Assembly: GCA_018712145.1 (NCBI GenBank)
Contig: DVHJ01000081.1
Span: 1 to 64,000, forward strand
Reading direction: 5' to 3'
DNA length: 64,000 nucleotides
From: Candidatus Faecousia faecigallinarum
Lineage (GTDB): Bacteria > Bacillota > Clostridia > Oscillospirales > Oscillospiraceae
Shown: in pieces, positions 1-7,492 of the stretch
Layout of the letters: the number at the start of each line of letters is the position of its first letter
Numbering within the stretch: the stretch's first letter is position 1
Made by a program: the position numbers and the translations under genes
The notes under the pieces: model-generated
Databases searched by the model: none
What the model was told of the DNA's origin: nothing
Seen by the model: the letters and a program-made list of their open reading frames with translations, nothing else

Positions 1-667
1 GGAGGCGCTCCCGCTCCGCCTGGGATAGCCGCAGATAATGGGGGATTGCGCCGTCGGGGGCCTCCCCCCGGGCCATGGCCGCCATGGCCGCCAGCCCCAC
101 CCCGGAGGCCCGCTGCATCCGCCGGTGCTCCGGGGGCAGGCGGAGCATGTCCAGGGCCTGGCAGGCCAGCGCTGCTCCGTCTCCCACCGCTGTCACCGGC
201 GGAGCGTAGGGGGCCAGGCGGCTGCCCAGCTCCGCCAGGCTGATGGCGCAGTCTGGCATCAGGCGGGTGAGCTGCCCGTTCTCTGCCTGGAACAGGGCGG
301 TGTATACCTGATCCCGGCGGGCGTCCATCACCGGGCAGACCAGCCCCTCCATCAGGCCCAGACCCATGGCCATGGCCTCCAGGGTGGACACGCCGTACAG
401 AGGCAGCTCCCGCCCCCAGGCGAAGCCTTTGGCTGCCGCCACGCCGATGCGGATGCCGGTGAAGCTGCCCGGCCCGCTGGCCACCGCCACCGCCTCCACG
501 TCCCCGGCAGAGCGGGAACAATTGTCCAGCATGGCCTGCACCATGGCCAGCAGCGTCCGGCTATGGGTTAGGCCCGCATTCTGGTAGCTTTCCGCCAGCA
601 GGGTATTGCCGTCAAACAAAGCGGCGGAGGCCGCCTTGGCGGAGGTTTCAAGGGCCAAAAGCTTCAT
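1..667 (-). CDS. tsaB: TsaB, tRNA t6A37 biosynthesis subunit (C-terminus outside window)
   Basis: TsaB is the non-catalytic ASKHA-fold partner of TsaD and TsaE in making N6-threonylcarbamoyladenosine at position 37 of ANN-decoding tRNAs. The start ATG (665-667) gives MKLLALETS, and the glycine-rich GPGSFTGIRIG motif near residue 65 is the family signature. About 222 residues are present and the reading frame is still open at the left window edge, so the 3' end is missing. The start lies inside the tail of tsaE (20 bp overlap), which implies translational coupling in a tsaE-tsaB operon. Seen: frame, motifs and overlap. Inferred: the t6A role from the family. Confidence 0.93.
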   Translation of the reverse strand, partial: MKLLALETSAKAASAALFDGNTLLAESYQNAGLTHSRTLLAMVQAMLDNCSRSAGDVEAVAVASGPGSFTGIRIGVAAAKGFAWGRELPLYGVSTLEAMAMGLGLMEGLVCPVMDARRDQVYTALFQAENGQLTRLMPDCAISLAELGSRLAPYAPPVTAVGDGAALACQALDMLRLPPEHRRMQRASGVGLAAMAAMARGEAPDGAIPHYLRLSQAERERL

Positions 668-1085
668 TCAAGTCCACCCCCTCAATGGTGATTTTTCGGG
701 TATCCCCGGGGCCGGGGTCAATGGTGACCACCACTGCCCCTGCCATGGCCTCCGGGGCGTTTTCGCTCCACTCCACTACGCACACTCCGCCCCGGTCCAG
801 GTAGTCTGCCCAGCCGATGTCCAGCAGCTCCTCCTCCCCCTGGAGGCGGTACAGATCGAAGTGGAGCAGGGGCATCTGCCTGCCGGCATACTCATTGACA
901 ATGGTGTACGTGGGGCTGGTTACCGGACCGGTGACGCCCATCCCCCGAGCAAGGCCCTGGGTGAAGGCGGTTTTTCCTGCCCCCAGGCCGCCCCGCAAGG
1001 CCACCACTTGCCCAGGGCGGAGATGTGGCGCCAGGGTTTCCCCCAGACGCTGGGTTTCCGCCGGGCTGTGGGTCCAAAATTCCAT
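648..1085 (-). CDS. tsaE: TsaE, t6A biosynthesis ATPase
   Basis: TsaE is a small P-loop ATPase that drives turnover of the TsaBD complex in t6A synthesis. At 145 residues it has the usual family length. The Walker A motif GGLGAGKT is at residues 32-39, followed by the conserved TSPTYTIVNEY and HFDLYRL blocks and the VVEWSENA segment. GAGG sits 8 nt before the ATG. It is the first gene of the operon and overlaps tsaB. A promoter lies 34 bp upstream. No alternative function is likely. Confidence 0.95.
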   Translation of the reverse strand: MEFWTHSPAETQRLGETLAPHLRPGQVVALRGGLGAGKTAFTQGLARGMGVTGPVTSPTYTIVNEYAGRQMPLLHFDLYRLQGEEELLDIGWADYLDRGGVCVVEWSENAPEAMAGAVVVTIDPGPGDTRKITIEGVDLNEAFGP

Positions 1086-1118
1086 GGGATTTTCCTCAGC
1101 TTTCCTCTGGTTTTGTTC

Positions 1119-1147
1119 ATTTTAGCATAACCTTCCGTGTTTTGCAA
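1119..1147 (-). promoter_or_regulatory. Predicted sigma-A promoter of tsaE-tsaB
   Basis: On the minus strand TTGCAA (1142-1147) and TAAAAT (1119-1124) are separated by 17 bp. The predicted transcript start is about 25 nt before the tsaE start codon. Confidence 0.6.
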
Positions 1148-1182
1148 TCACTCCATCCCACAAATTGCCCGTGGCTTTCGGA

Positions 1183-1212
1183 TTGACAGAAAACCACGGG
1201 GGATGGTATAAA
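1183..1212 (+). promoter_or_regulatory. Predicted sigma-A promoter of the DUF3786 gene
   Basis: TTGACA (1183-1188) and TATAAA (1207-1212) are 18 bp apart. The promoter lies inside the longest possible open frame, so it argues for the internal ATG at 1243 as the true start of the gene. Confidence 0.65.
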
Positions 1213-1242
1213 CAGAGGAAAACGGCAGATGAGGTGGAACGG

Positions 1243-1839
1243 ATGAAACAATCAGTGCATAACGCCTTTGCGGAGATGGAGAAAGCGGCGGTGGCCCGGC
1301 TGGCCGGGCGGCGTTGGCAGGATATTACGGAGAAGGCCAATGTAAAATTTGACATTCAGGCCGGCTGCTTCCGGGTGGCCAGCCTGGCCGGGGAAGTGGC
1401 GGTTTCCTACCCTAGCTTCCAGGTTGAGCAGGGGGTGGACCCCTGGCAGCGGCTGGTGATTTTGCACTACCTGGACCTGGCGGACGGCACGCCCCTGGCC
1501 CCGGGGGAGATCACCTTCGGCCAGCTGAAGGGGGGCCTGGCCCGGGGGGTGAATTTCGACCGGCAGGTAGAGGCGGCAATGGGCGCCTTTGGCTGCCGGC
1601 CGGTGGAGGAGATCCGCAGGGCCTGCCAAAGGCTGGGGGCGCGGTTTTGTCCCGCCAATGCGGATGTGTGCGCGGTGTTCCCATTTTTGCCAAACTATCC
1701 AATTACGTTGAAACTGTGGCTGCCGGATGAGGAGTTTGCCGCCTCTGGGCGGCTGCTGCTCAACGCCAGCGCGGAGCATTACCTGACCATTGAGGACGCG
1801 GTTGCCGCAGGGGAGGTGCTGCTGAAGGCGTTGGGGTAA
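1243..1839 (+). CDS. DUF3786 domain-containing protein
   Basis: This 198-residue soluble protein resembles DUF3786 proteins, found in anaerobes and often near corrinoid or one-carbon genes, with no settled function. An upstream start at 1165 would precede the predicted promoter. ATG 1243 has GAGGTGG about 5 nt before it and is preferred. The sequence has a central FDIQAGCFRV block, a YPSF motif and a C-terminal LKLWLPDEEF strand/helix region ending in HYLTIEDAV, typical of the family. It has no signal peptide or membrane segment. It is divergent from tsaE. The role is unknown. Confidence 0.75.
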   Translation: MKQSVHNAFAEMEKAAVARLAGRRWQDITEKANVKFDIQAGCFRVASLAGEVAVSYPSFQVEQGVDPWQRLVILHYLDLADGTPLAPGEITFGQLKGGLARGVNFDRQVEAAMGAFGCRPVEEIRRACQRLGARFCPANADVCAVFPFLPNYPITLKLWLPDEEFAASGRLLLNASAEHYLTIEDAVAAGEVLLKALG

Positions 1840-1841
1840 AC

Positions 1842-1888
1842 CGGTACGGCGGATTTTACAGCGGCGAGCAATCCGCCGGCCTTACCGT
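1842..1888. terminator. Hairpin between convergent genes, possible terminator
   Basis: GGCGGATT (1848-1855) pairs with AATCCGCC (1870-1877), extended by imperfect outer pairing. It lies between the DUF3786 gene and remB, which converge. The T-run is weak on both strands. Confidence 0.35.
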
Positions 1889-1941
1889 TAATTTGCAGTG
1901 CTTGCGCAGAGCAATTCCCGGGATGCATTCCCGGCCTGGTT

Positions 1942-2196
1942 TTATCCCTGCCCCAGACCTGCCAGCCGCTTTTCCAGGGTGGCGGCGCTAAACTGGGTCA
2001 GATAGATCCGTCCGAAATCGCTGGTCAGGATAAAAGCCTTGGGCAGCTCGTCCCCGGCGCTCACCACCTGCCCCTGGGCCTCCGCCTGGCGGAGAAAAGC
2101 CCGGGTATGCCGGGCGGTGGTGGTATTGTCCAAGTCAAAAATGCCCACAATGGTCTCTGTCCGCACGGCCATGTCTCCGCCAATGGGTAAATACAT
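1942..2196 (-). CDS. remB: RemB-like extracellular matrix regulator (DUF370 family)
   Basis: This 84-residue protein begins MYLPIGGD and continues with the VGIFDLDNTTT and PKAFILTSDFGRIYLTQ blocks that characterise the RemB/YaaB branch of DUF370. In Bacillus, RemA and RemB promote matrix gene expression. RemA is a DNA-binding oligomer, and RemB is less well understood. AAGGGGG precedes the ATG. Bacillus remB sits near recF and gyrB, but here it stands alone between a DUF3786 gene and a phosphate carrier. Family assignment is good; function in this organism is inferred. Confidence 0.8.
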   Translation of the reverse strand: MYLPIGGDMAVRTETIVGIFDLDNTTTARHTRAFLRQAEAQGQVVSAGDELPKAFILTSDFGRIYLTQFSAATLEKRLAGLGQG

Positions 2197-2316
2197 TGCG
2201 CTTCCCCCTTTCTACCCTATCCGGCCGGTTACGGCCATGGTGAAATTTCATCAAGTGTACCACAAACCGGAAATCCGGTCAACCGGCGCATTTCCCAAGA
2301 ATGCGCAACTGGGTTA

Positions 2317-2345
2317 TTGACAAAATTCCGGAATCCTGCTATCCT
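2317..2345 (+). promoter_or_regulatory. Predicted promoter of the phosphate/potassium transport cluster
   Basis: TTGACA (2317-2322) and TATCCT (2340-2345) are 17 bp apart. The predicted start near 2352 leaves an unusually long leader of about 175 nt before the PiT gene. Confidence 0.65.
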
Positions 2346-2351
2346 ATACCC

Positions 2352-2526
2352 ACTGGGATAAGTGGTGGAGTCTGTCATAGGGCGCTGGCGCGTCTCTATT
2401 TATCCGCAGTGGCCGCAGCACTGGTGTATCCAAACACCAGCCATCCGGCAGTTGGCAGGACCGCAATCCGGAGTCCTGCATTTTTTGTATCCGGCGTGAT
2501 AAAGAGAGAAAAGGCGGTAACATCTT
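2352..2526 (+). promoter_or_regulatory. Structured 5' leader of the PiT gene with an internal terminator; unidentified attenuator
   Basis: The leader starts with a small hairpin (CCACT 2350-2354 with AGTGG 2361-2365). It has a 7 bp perfect stem (CTGGTGT 2421-2427 with ACACCAG 2434-2440). It ends in a rho-independent terminator (GCAGGAC 2455-2461 with GTCCTGC 2473-2479, then TTTTTT 2481-2486) only 40 nt before the start codon. This layout fits transcription attenuation by a riboswitch or protein. I do not recognise hallmarks of the ydaO, M-box, yybP-ykoY or cobalamin classes. This also accounts for most of the gene-free stretch 2197-2526. Confidence 0.55.
2455..2487 (+). terminator. Intrinsic terminator inside the PiT leader
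   Basis: A 7 bp perfect G+C-rich stem with an 11 nt loop is followed directly by ATTTTTT. It lies upstream of, and not after, a gene, which suggests conditional read-through. Confidence 0.65.
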
Positions 2527-3579
2527 ATGGATCTGTCCCTATCCTATTTTCTCCAGCAAATGACCGGCAATCCCATGCTGGCCATTACCGTACTGCTGAC
2601 CCTGGGTGTCATCTTCGTCAACGGCTGGACCGATGCGCCCAACGCCATTGCCACTTGCATCGGCACCAGGAGTATGGGTGTCCGGTCGGCCATCATCACC
2701 AGCGCCATTTTCAATTTTTTGGGCGTTTTGATCATGACCCACCTAAATAGCGCTGTGGCTTCCACCATCAGCAACATGGTGGACTTTGGCGGCAACACCC
2801 ACGAGGCGCTGATTGCCCTGTGCGCGGCGCTGTTCTCCATTGTGGTCTACAGCGTCACTGCTTCTTTCTTCGGTATTCCCACCAGCGAGAGCCACAGCCT
2901 GATTGCCGGCCTCACCGGCGCGGCCATTGCCATCCAAAACGGCGTTGGCGGTGTAAATATGGACGAGTGGATAAAGGTGCTCTATGGTTTGGTGCTGAGC
3001 TTGGCCCTGGGTTTTGTGATCGGCTACCTGGTTTGCAAGCTGCTCACGGTGCTGTGCGCCAGAATGGACCGGCGGAAGACCAACGGCTTTTTCCAAGGGG
3101 CACAGATTTTTGGCGCGGCGGCCATGAGCTTTATGCACGGCGCCCAGGATGGCCAGAAATTCATTGGCGTCCTGTTTTTGGGCGTGGCCTTTTGCAACGG
3201 CCAGAGCAGCGTCCAGGGGATGATCATCCCTGTGTGGCTGATGATTCTGTGCAGCGTGGTCATGGGCCTGGGCACCAGCGTGGGCGGTGAGAAAATCATC
3301 AAGTCCGTAGGAATGGACATGGTGCGCCTGGAAAAATATCAAGGCTTTTCTGCCGACTTGGCGGCAGCCCTGTGCTTGCTGTTGTCCAGCCTGTTTGGCA
3401 TTCCGGTGTCCACTACCCACACCAAAACCAGTGCCATTATGGGCGTGGGGGCAGTGAAGCGCCTGTCCGCCATCAATTTCGGCATGGTCAAAGAGATGGT
3501 GCTAACCTGGGTATTTACCTTCCCCGGCTGTGGGTTGATCAGTTTTGTCATGGCAAAACTGTTCATGGCTATTTTTTAA
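2527..3579 (+). CDS. PiT-family inorganic phosphate transporter
   Basis: This 350-residue polytopic membrane protein belongs to the PHO4/PiT family of low-affinity cation-coupled phosphate carriers. The two inverted family signatures are visible: GWTDAPNA at residues 33-40 and STTHTKTSAIMGVG near residue 298. About eight to ten hydrophobic helices separate them. It is directly followed by a DUF47 gene, the classical PiT partner, and then by potassium uptake genes. Coupling ion and direction cannot be read from sequence. Expression is probably controlled by the structured leader at 2352-2526. Confidence 0.93.
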   Translation: MDLSLSYFLQQMTGNPMLAITVLLTLGVIFVNGWTDAPNAIATCIGTRSMGVRSAIITSAIFNFLGVLIMTHLNSAVASTISNMVDFGGNTHEALIALCAALFSIVVYSVTASFFGIPTSESHSLIAGLTGAAIAIQNGVGGVNMDEWIKVLYGLVLSLALGFVIGYLVCKLLTVLCARMDRRKTNGFFQGAQIFGAAAMSFMHGAQDGQKFIGVLFLGVAFCNGQSSVQGMIIPVWLMILCSVVMGLGTSVGGEKIIKSVGMDMVRLEKYQGFSADLAAALCLLLSSLFGIPVSTTHTKTSAIMGVGAVKRLSAINFGMVKEMVLTWVFTFPGCGLISFVMAKLFMAIF

Positions 3580-3603
3580 ATAGACTTACGGAGGAACGAT
3601 GTT

Positions 3604-4227
3604 ATGTCCAAAAAACAGGATGCATTTTATTTTGACAGTTTCCTGTCCTGCGCCGATTACGCCTGCCAAGCGGCCCATCTGCTGGAAAAAACCATGGGAA
3701 ACTATCAGCCCCAAAATATCAAGCAGAAGCTGGACGAAATGCACGCCGTGGAGCATGCCGCCGACCAGCGGAAGCATGAGCTGTTGAACGTGCTGGCCAA
3801 AGCGTTCATCACCCCCATCGAGCGGGAGGATATCATTCTGTTGAGCCAGAATATTGATGAAATTACGGATAAAATCGAAGACGTGCTCCTGCGGCTGTAC
3901 TGCAATAACATTCAGGCCATCCGGCCAGATGCTCTGAAACTGGTCAATGTGGTGATTCGTTGCTGCGATGAGGTTAAGACTTTGCTGGCGGAGTTTGCTG
4001 ACTTCAAGCGCTCCAAGACCCTGCATGAGCATATTGTCCAGATCAACACCCTGGAGGAAGAGGCTGACGAGCTGTTCATCTCCAGCATGCGCACCCTGCA
4101 TACCTCTTGTACTGATCCCATTGCCATCACGGTGTGGCGGGAGATTTATATCTATTTGGAGAAGTGTGTGGACGCCTGTGAGCATGCCGCTGACACGGTG
4201 GAAAGCGTTGTGATGAAGAATTCCTGA
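3604..4227 (+). CDS. DUF47 (PhoU-like) PiT accessory protein
   Basis: This 207-residue, all-helical, cytoplasmic PhoU-like protein belongs to the DUF47 family. Members are commonly encoded next to PiT carriers and are thought to regulate them (Pit accessory protein). Features include the MHAVEHAADQRKHEL segment with acidic/histidine metal-binding character near residues 45-60, and repeated helical heptads. Start ATG 3604 has GGAGG about 8 nt upstream. The gene follows the PiT stop by 24 nt, so the two are almost certainly co-transcribed. Confidence 0.9.
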   Translation: MSKKQDAFYFDSFLSCADYACQAAHLLEKTMGNYQPQNIKQKLDEMHAVEHAADQRKHELLNVLAKAFITPIEREDIILLSQNIDEITDKIEDVLLRLYCNNIQAIRPDALKLVNVVIRCCDEVKTLLAEFADFKRSKTLHEHIVQINTLEEEADELFISSMRTLHTSCTDPIAITVWREIYIYLEKCVDACEHAADTVESVVMKNS

Positions 4228-4255
4228 CGGCTGGGTAGCCGGAAAGAGGAGGTAG

Positions 4256-5590
4256 TTGGCGTGGCCTGTCTCACGCCGGTACACCATGAAACAAGTGATT
4301 TCCTATTTCAAGCGGCAGCCGCCGGGGCGGCTCATTGCCCTGGGCTTTGCCCTGGTGATTTTGCTGGGGGCGGGGCTGCTGATGCTGCCGGTTTCCGTTC
4401 GCCCGGGGGTTCAGGTCCGGTTTATTGACGCATTGTTCACCTCTACCAGCGCCGTGTGCGTCACCGGCCTGATCGCCATCGACACGGCGGATCACTTCAC
4501 CGTGTTCGGCCAGGCGGTGGTGGCCCTGCTCATTCAGGTGGGCGGCCTGGGGGTGACCTCCGTGGGCGTGGGCTTGATCCTGGCGGCAGGCCGCCGGGTG
4601 GGTCTCCGGGGCCGGGTGCTGGTCCAGGAAGCCCTAAACGTGGACAGCGCCAAGGGCATGGTCCGCCTGGTTCGGTCGATTCTCCTGCTGACCTTGTGCT
4701 TTGAAGCGGTTGGGGTTGTGCTAAGTTTCATCGTCTTTTCCCAGGATTATCCCCCGCTGAAAGCCCTGTGGATCAGCATATTCCATTCCATCGCAGCCTT
4801 TAATAACTCTGGCTTTGACATCCTGGGCGGGCTGCGGAACTTGACTCCCTACCAGACCGATGTGCTGCTGAACCTGACCACCTGCGGACTGATCATCTTC
4901 GGCGGTCTGGGCTTCTTGGTGATTTTGGACATTGGCAAAACCCGGTCCTTCCGGAAGCTGAGCCTTCACTCCAAGGCGGTGATCTCCACAACCGCAGTGT
5001 TGCTGATTGCCGGAACGCTCCTGCTGAAGGCCACGGAGGACATGTCCTGGCTAGGGGCCTTTTTCCACAGCGTGTCCGCCAGAACCGCCGGCTTCTCCAC
5101 CTATCCCATGGGCGAACTGACCAACGCCGGCCTGTTTGTGCTGGTGATTTTGATGTTCATCGGCGCTTCCCCCGGGTCTACCGGCGGCGGCATCAAAACC
5201 ACCACCTTCTTTGTGCTGATGCAGCAGGTGCGGGCCATTTTCTCCAAGCGGAACTTGGGGGCCTTCCGCCGGAGCATCTCCGGCAAGACGGTGCACAAGT
5301 CTTTTGTGATCACCCTGCTGTCGGTGCTGGTGGTGTGCCTGGGTACATTTTTGCTGTGCATTCTGGAGCCGGATTGCACTTTCATCCAGCTGCTGTTTGA
5401 GGAAGTGTCCGCCTTCGGCACCGTGGGCCTGTCCACCGGCATCACGCCGGGGCTGTCTGTGGCCAGTAAAATGGTGGTTATTCTGACTATGTATACTGGA
5501 CGGGTAGGGGCCTTCACCCTGCTGTCCATGTGGATCAACCGGCCGGAGTCCGGCGCCCGGTACACTGAGGAATCGATTACAATAGGATAG
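4256..5590 (+). CDS. ktrB: TrkH/KtrB-family potassium uptake channel subunit
   Basis: This 444-residue membrane subunit of a Ktr/Trk potassium uptake system has four M1-P-M2 repeats. All four filter loops are visible: VCVTGL (about residue 68), NNSGFD (about 185), RTAGFS (about 279) and GTVGLS (about 389). Each has the conserved glycine that lines the pore. The track start is TTG 4256, only 3 nt after AGGAGG. The next in-frame start, ATG 4286, has no clear ribosome site, so the exact N-terminus is uncertain. It precedes the regulatory RCK subunit by 8 nt. Confidence 0.92.
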   Translation: MAWPVSRRYTMKQVISYFKRQPPGRLIALGFALVILLGAGLLMLPVSVRPGVQVRFIDALFTSTSAVCVTGLIAIDTADHFTVFGQAVVALLIQVGGLGVTSVGVGLILAAGRRVGLRGRVLVQEALNVDSAKGMVRLVRSILLLTLCFEAVGVVLSFIVFSQDYPPLKALWISIFHSIAAFNNSGFDILGGLRNLTPYQTDVLLNLTTCGLIIFGGLGFLVILDIGKTRSFRKLSLHSKAVISTTAVLLIAGTLLLKATEDMSWLGAFFHSVSARTAGFSTYPMGELTNAGLFVLVILMFIGASPGSTGGGIKTTTFFVLMQQVRAIFSKRNLGAFRRSISGKTVHKSFVITLLSVLVVCLGTFLLCILEPDCTFIQLLFEEVSAFGTVGLSTGITPGLSVASKMVVILTMYTGRVGAFTLLSMWINRPESGARYTEESITIG

Positions 5591-5598
5591 GTGAGGAA

Positions 5599-6264
5599 AT
5601 GAAAAAGCAAGTTTCTTCCTTCGGCGTCATTGGCCTGGGCCGGTTTGGCGCGGCGCTGGTGAAAACCCTGGCCTCTCCCGAGCGGGAAGTGATCGCCGTG
5701 GACCGGGATGAAGCCCGGGTGCGGGCAATTCGGAAATATACGGATTTAGCCTTTGTGGTGGACGATCTGAACCACGACACCCTGGAGGCCACCGGTATTC
5801 AGAACTGTGAGACGGTGGCGATCTGTATCGCGGAAAAAATGGACGTGAGCATCCTGACCACCATGACGGTGGTGAAAATGGGGGTGCCCAATGTCATCTC
5901 CAAAGCTGCCAGTGAGGAGCAGGGCGAGGTACTCAAGCGCCTAGGGGCTACAGTGGTTTACCCCGAGTCGGACATGGCGGTGCGGATTGGCAAGCGGCTG
6001 ATTTCCAACAATCTGCTGGACTATATCTCCCTGGATAACGGGGTGGAGGTACGGCGGATTCAGGCTGTGGGCAAGCTGCTGGGGGCCAGCATCCAGGAGG
6101 TGGATGTGCGCCGCCGGTATGGGGTGAACATTATCGCCATTGAGCGGAACCACCAGACCGATGTGGATTTCTCTGCCCAGTACCGCTTCCAGAAGGGGGA
6201 CGTGGTGGCGGTGATCGGAAAGGTGGACAAGATCGACCGCTTTGAAAACAGCATTCAGAATTAA
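5599..6264 (+). CDS. ktrA: TrkA/KtrA-family potassium uptake regulator
   Basis: This 221-residue cytoplasmic RCK protein gates the KtrB-type channel. RCK_N has the Rossmann motif GLGRFG (residues 12-17) followed by an acidic VDRDE end of strand 2 that binds the nucleotide ribose. RCK_C occupies roughly residues 135-215. In Firmicutes, RCK_C domains of KtrA/KtrC bind c-di-AMP. The c-di-AMP phosphodiesterase gdpP lies about 48 kb away in this window. The stop is followed by a strong terminator, so this ends the operon. Confidence 0.93.
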   Translation: MKKQVSSFGVIGLGRFGAALVKTLASPEREVIAVDRDEARVRAIRKYTDLAFVVDDLNHDTLEATGIQNCETVAICIAEKMDVSILTTMTVVKMGVPNVISKAASEEQGEVLKRLGATVVYPESDMAVRIGKRLISNNLLDYISLDNGVEVRRIQAVGKLLGASIQEVDVRRRYGVNIIAIERNHQTDVDFSAQYRFQKGDVVAVIGKVDKIDRFENSIQN

Positions 6265-6269
6265 ATGCC

Positions 6270-6310
6270 ATGGCCTGGAGTCAACGAAAGTTTGACCCCA
6301 GGCCATTTTT
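6270..6310 (+). terminator. Rho-independent terminator after ktrA
   Basis: A long stem (ATGGCCTGG...GTCAA pairing with TTTGAC...CCAGGCCAT) is followed by TTTTT at 6306-6310. Confidence 0.8.
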
Positions 6311-6390
6311 ACATCGCTTTTCTCTTCATTGTGGAAATGCGCAAGAACGATAGGGGAGGTGGCAACTTCGGATTTTTCGGAGAAACCGTT

Positions 6391-6858
6391 CTAATTTTTT
6401 GTCATGCGGTAGAACATACCGGTGCCGATCCCGGTGGTAAGCGCATAGGGTTCGCCATCAATTTGGAAACCAGCTTTTTCGTAGCATTTTATTGCCCTGG
6501 TGTTCCATGTGCGGACTTCCAGATACAGAGGCTTGTTGGGGTAACGTTTTTTGGAAATCTCCGCAGCAAGCATAAGCATCCTGCGGCCGTAGTGTTTGTT
6601 GCAGAGATCAGGATTTACCCCGATACCAATGAAAACTTCGGTTTTTTCCGCTAAAATGTTGACAAAGCCCACCAACACATCCCCGTCCAGAAATGCCAGG
6701 TAATTCTTTTCCGACTTTGGGTTCATAAATCCCATTTGTTGTGCCTGCATTTCTTCGTAAGAAGGAAGATTATATATGGCATACTTTCCGTCATATTGCC
6801 ATGCGCAAATCTGCTGCTTATCTTTTTCAGATAAATTTCTGTACGACAATTCTTCCAC
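6391..6858 (-). CDS. GNAT-family N-acetyltransferase
   Basis: This 155-residue protein has the GNAT fold. It has an N-terminal acceptor half, the VFIGIGVNPDLCNKHYGRRM segment corresponding to the acetyl-CoA pyrophosphate loop (a degenerate Q/RxxGxG/A, here NKHYGRR), and the YLEVRTWNTRAIKCYEKAGF motif typical of RimI-like members. The substrate is unknown. The gene has clearly lower GC content and more A/T-ending codons than its neighbours, suggesting recent acquisition. It stands alone. Confidence 0.85.
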   Translation of the reverse strand: MEELSYRNLSEKDKQQICAWQYDGKYAIYNLPSYEEMQAQQMGFMNPKSEKNYLAFLDGDVLVGFVNILAEKTEVFIGIGVNPDLCNKHYGRRMLMLAAEISKKRYPNKPLYLEVRTWNTRAIKCYEKAGFQIDGEPYALTTGIGTGMFYRMTKN

Positions 6859-6898
6859 AATATTAACCCTTTCATATTAGCCGTGATGTACACATTAT

Positions 6899-6934
6899 CG
6901 GTATGCATACCTGGTTTTCACCAGGGGCATACCG
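6899..6934. repeat. Inverted repeat upstream of the GNAT gene
   Basis: CGGTATGC (6899-6906) pairs with GCATACCG (6927-6934), with CCTGG/CCAGG nested inside. It lies in the gap between the GNAT gene (about 40 bp from its start) and dfrA. It could be an operator, or a weak terminator after dfrA; no T-run is evident. Confidence 0.4.
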
Positions 6935-7003
6935 AAAGTGCTTGAGTGGGTCCGCCCACAGGGGGAATGTACCATGCTTCAGCCCCGCAGTGCCCCGGCG
7001 GCC

Positions 7004-7480
7004 CTACTCCGCCGGCACATACCGGCAGAACCGGTAAGCCACCCCATTTTCCCAGGCGGTTTGCCCAGCATCCGCGCAGCGCCACCGGGGGTCGGCGTCC
7101 AGGTTGGGGAAAAATACATCGCTTTGGGGGCAGGCATCGATTTTCGTCACGTATACCTGGGTGCACCAGGGCAGCATCTGCCGGTACACCGAGGCCCCGC
7201 CAATGACAAACGCCCGCCCCTGGGCCAGGGCTGCCGCCGCTTCCGGGGAATTGGCCACCTTCGCCCCGGGGATTTGCGCCACCGTCCGGGATAAAATAAT
7301 ATTCTCCCGCCCTGGCAGGGGCCGTCCACCAGGAAAATCACCTAAGGTGCGCCGGCCGCAGATTACCGCCGCGCCTTTGGTCATTTCCCGGAAGAATTTC
7401 CGGTCGGCAGTCAGCGCCAGGGGCTGGGTGCCTCCTGCGCCAATGCCCCAATCGGCGTACACCGCCACAATCGCTTCCAC
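7004..7480 (-). CDS. folA: Dihydrofolate reductase
   Basis: This 158-residue enzyme reduces dihydrofolate to tetrahydrofolate with NADPH, restoring the cofactor oxidised by thymidylate synthase. It has the GIGAGG loop, the TADRKFF helix with the catalytic acid D26, the VICGRRTLGDFPGGRPLPGR cofactor block and FVIGGASVYRQML. It follows thyA by 12 nt in the same direction, the common thyA-folA operon. Length is normal for the family. Confidence 0.95.
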   Translation of the reverse strand: MEAIVAVYADWGIGAGGTQPLALTADRKFFREMTKGAAVICGRRTLGDFPGGRPLPGRENIILSRTVAQIPGAKVANSPEAAAALAQGRAFVIGGASVYRQMLPWCTQVYVTKIDACPQSDVFFPNLDADPRWRCADAGQTAWENGVAYRFCRYVPAE

Positions 7481-7492
7481 AGGCCTCCCTCC

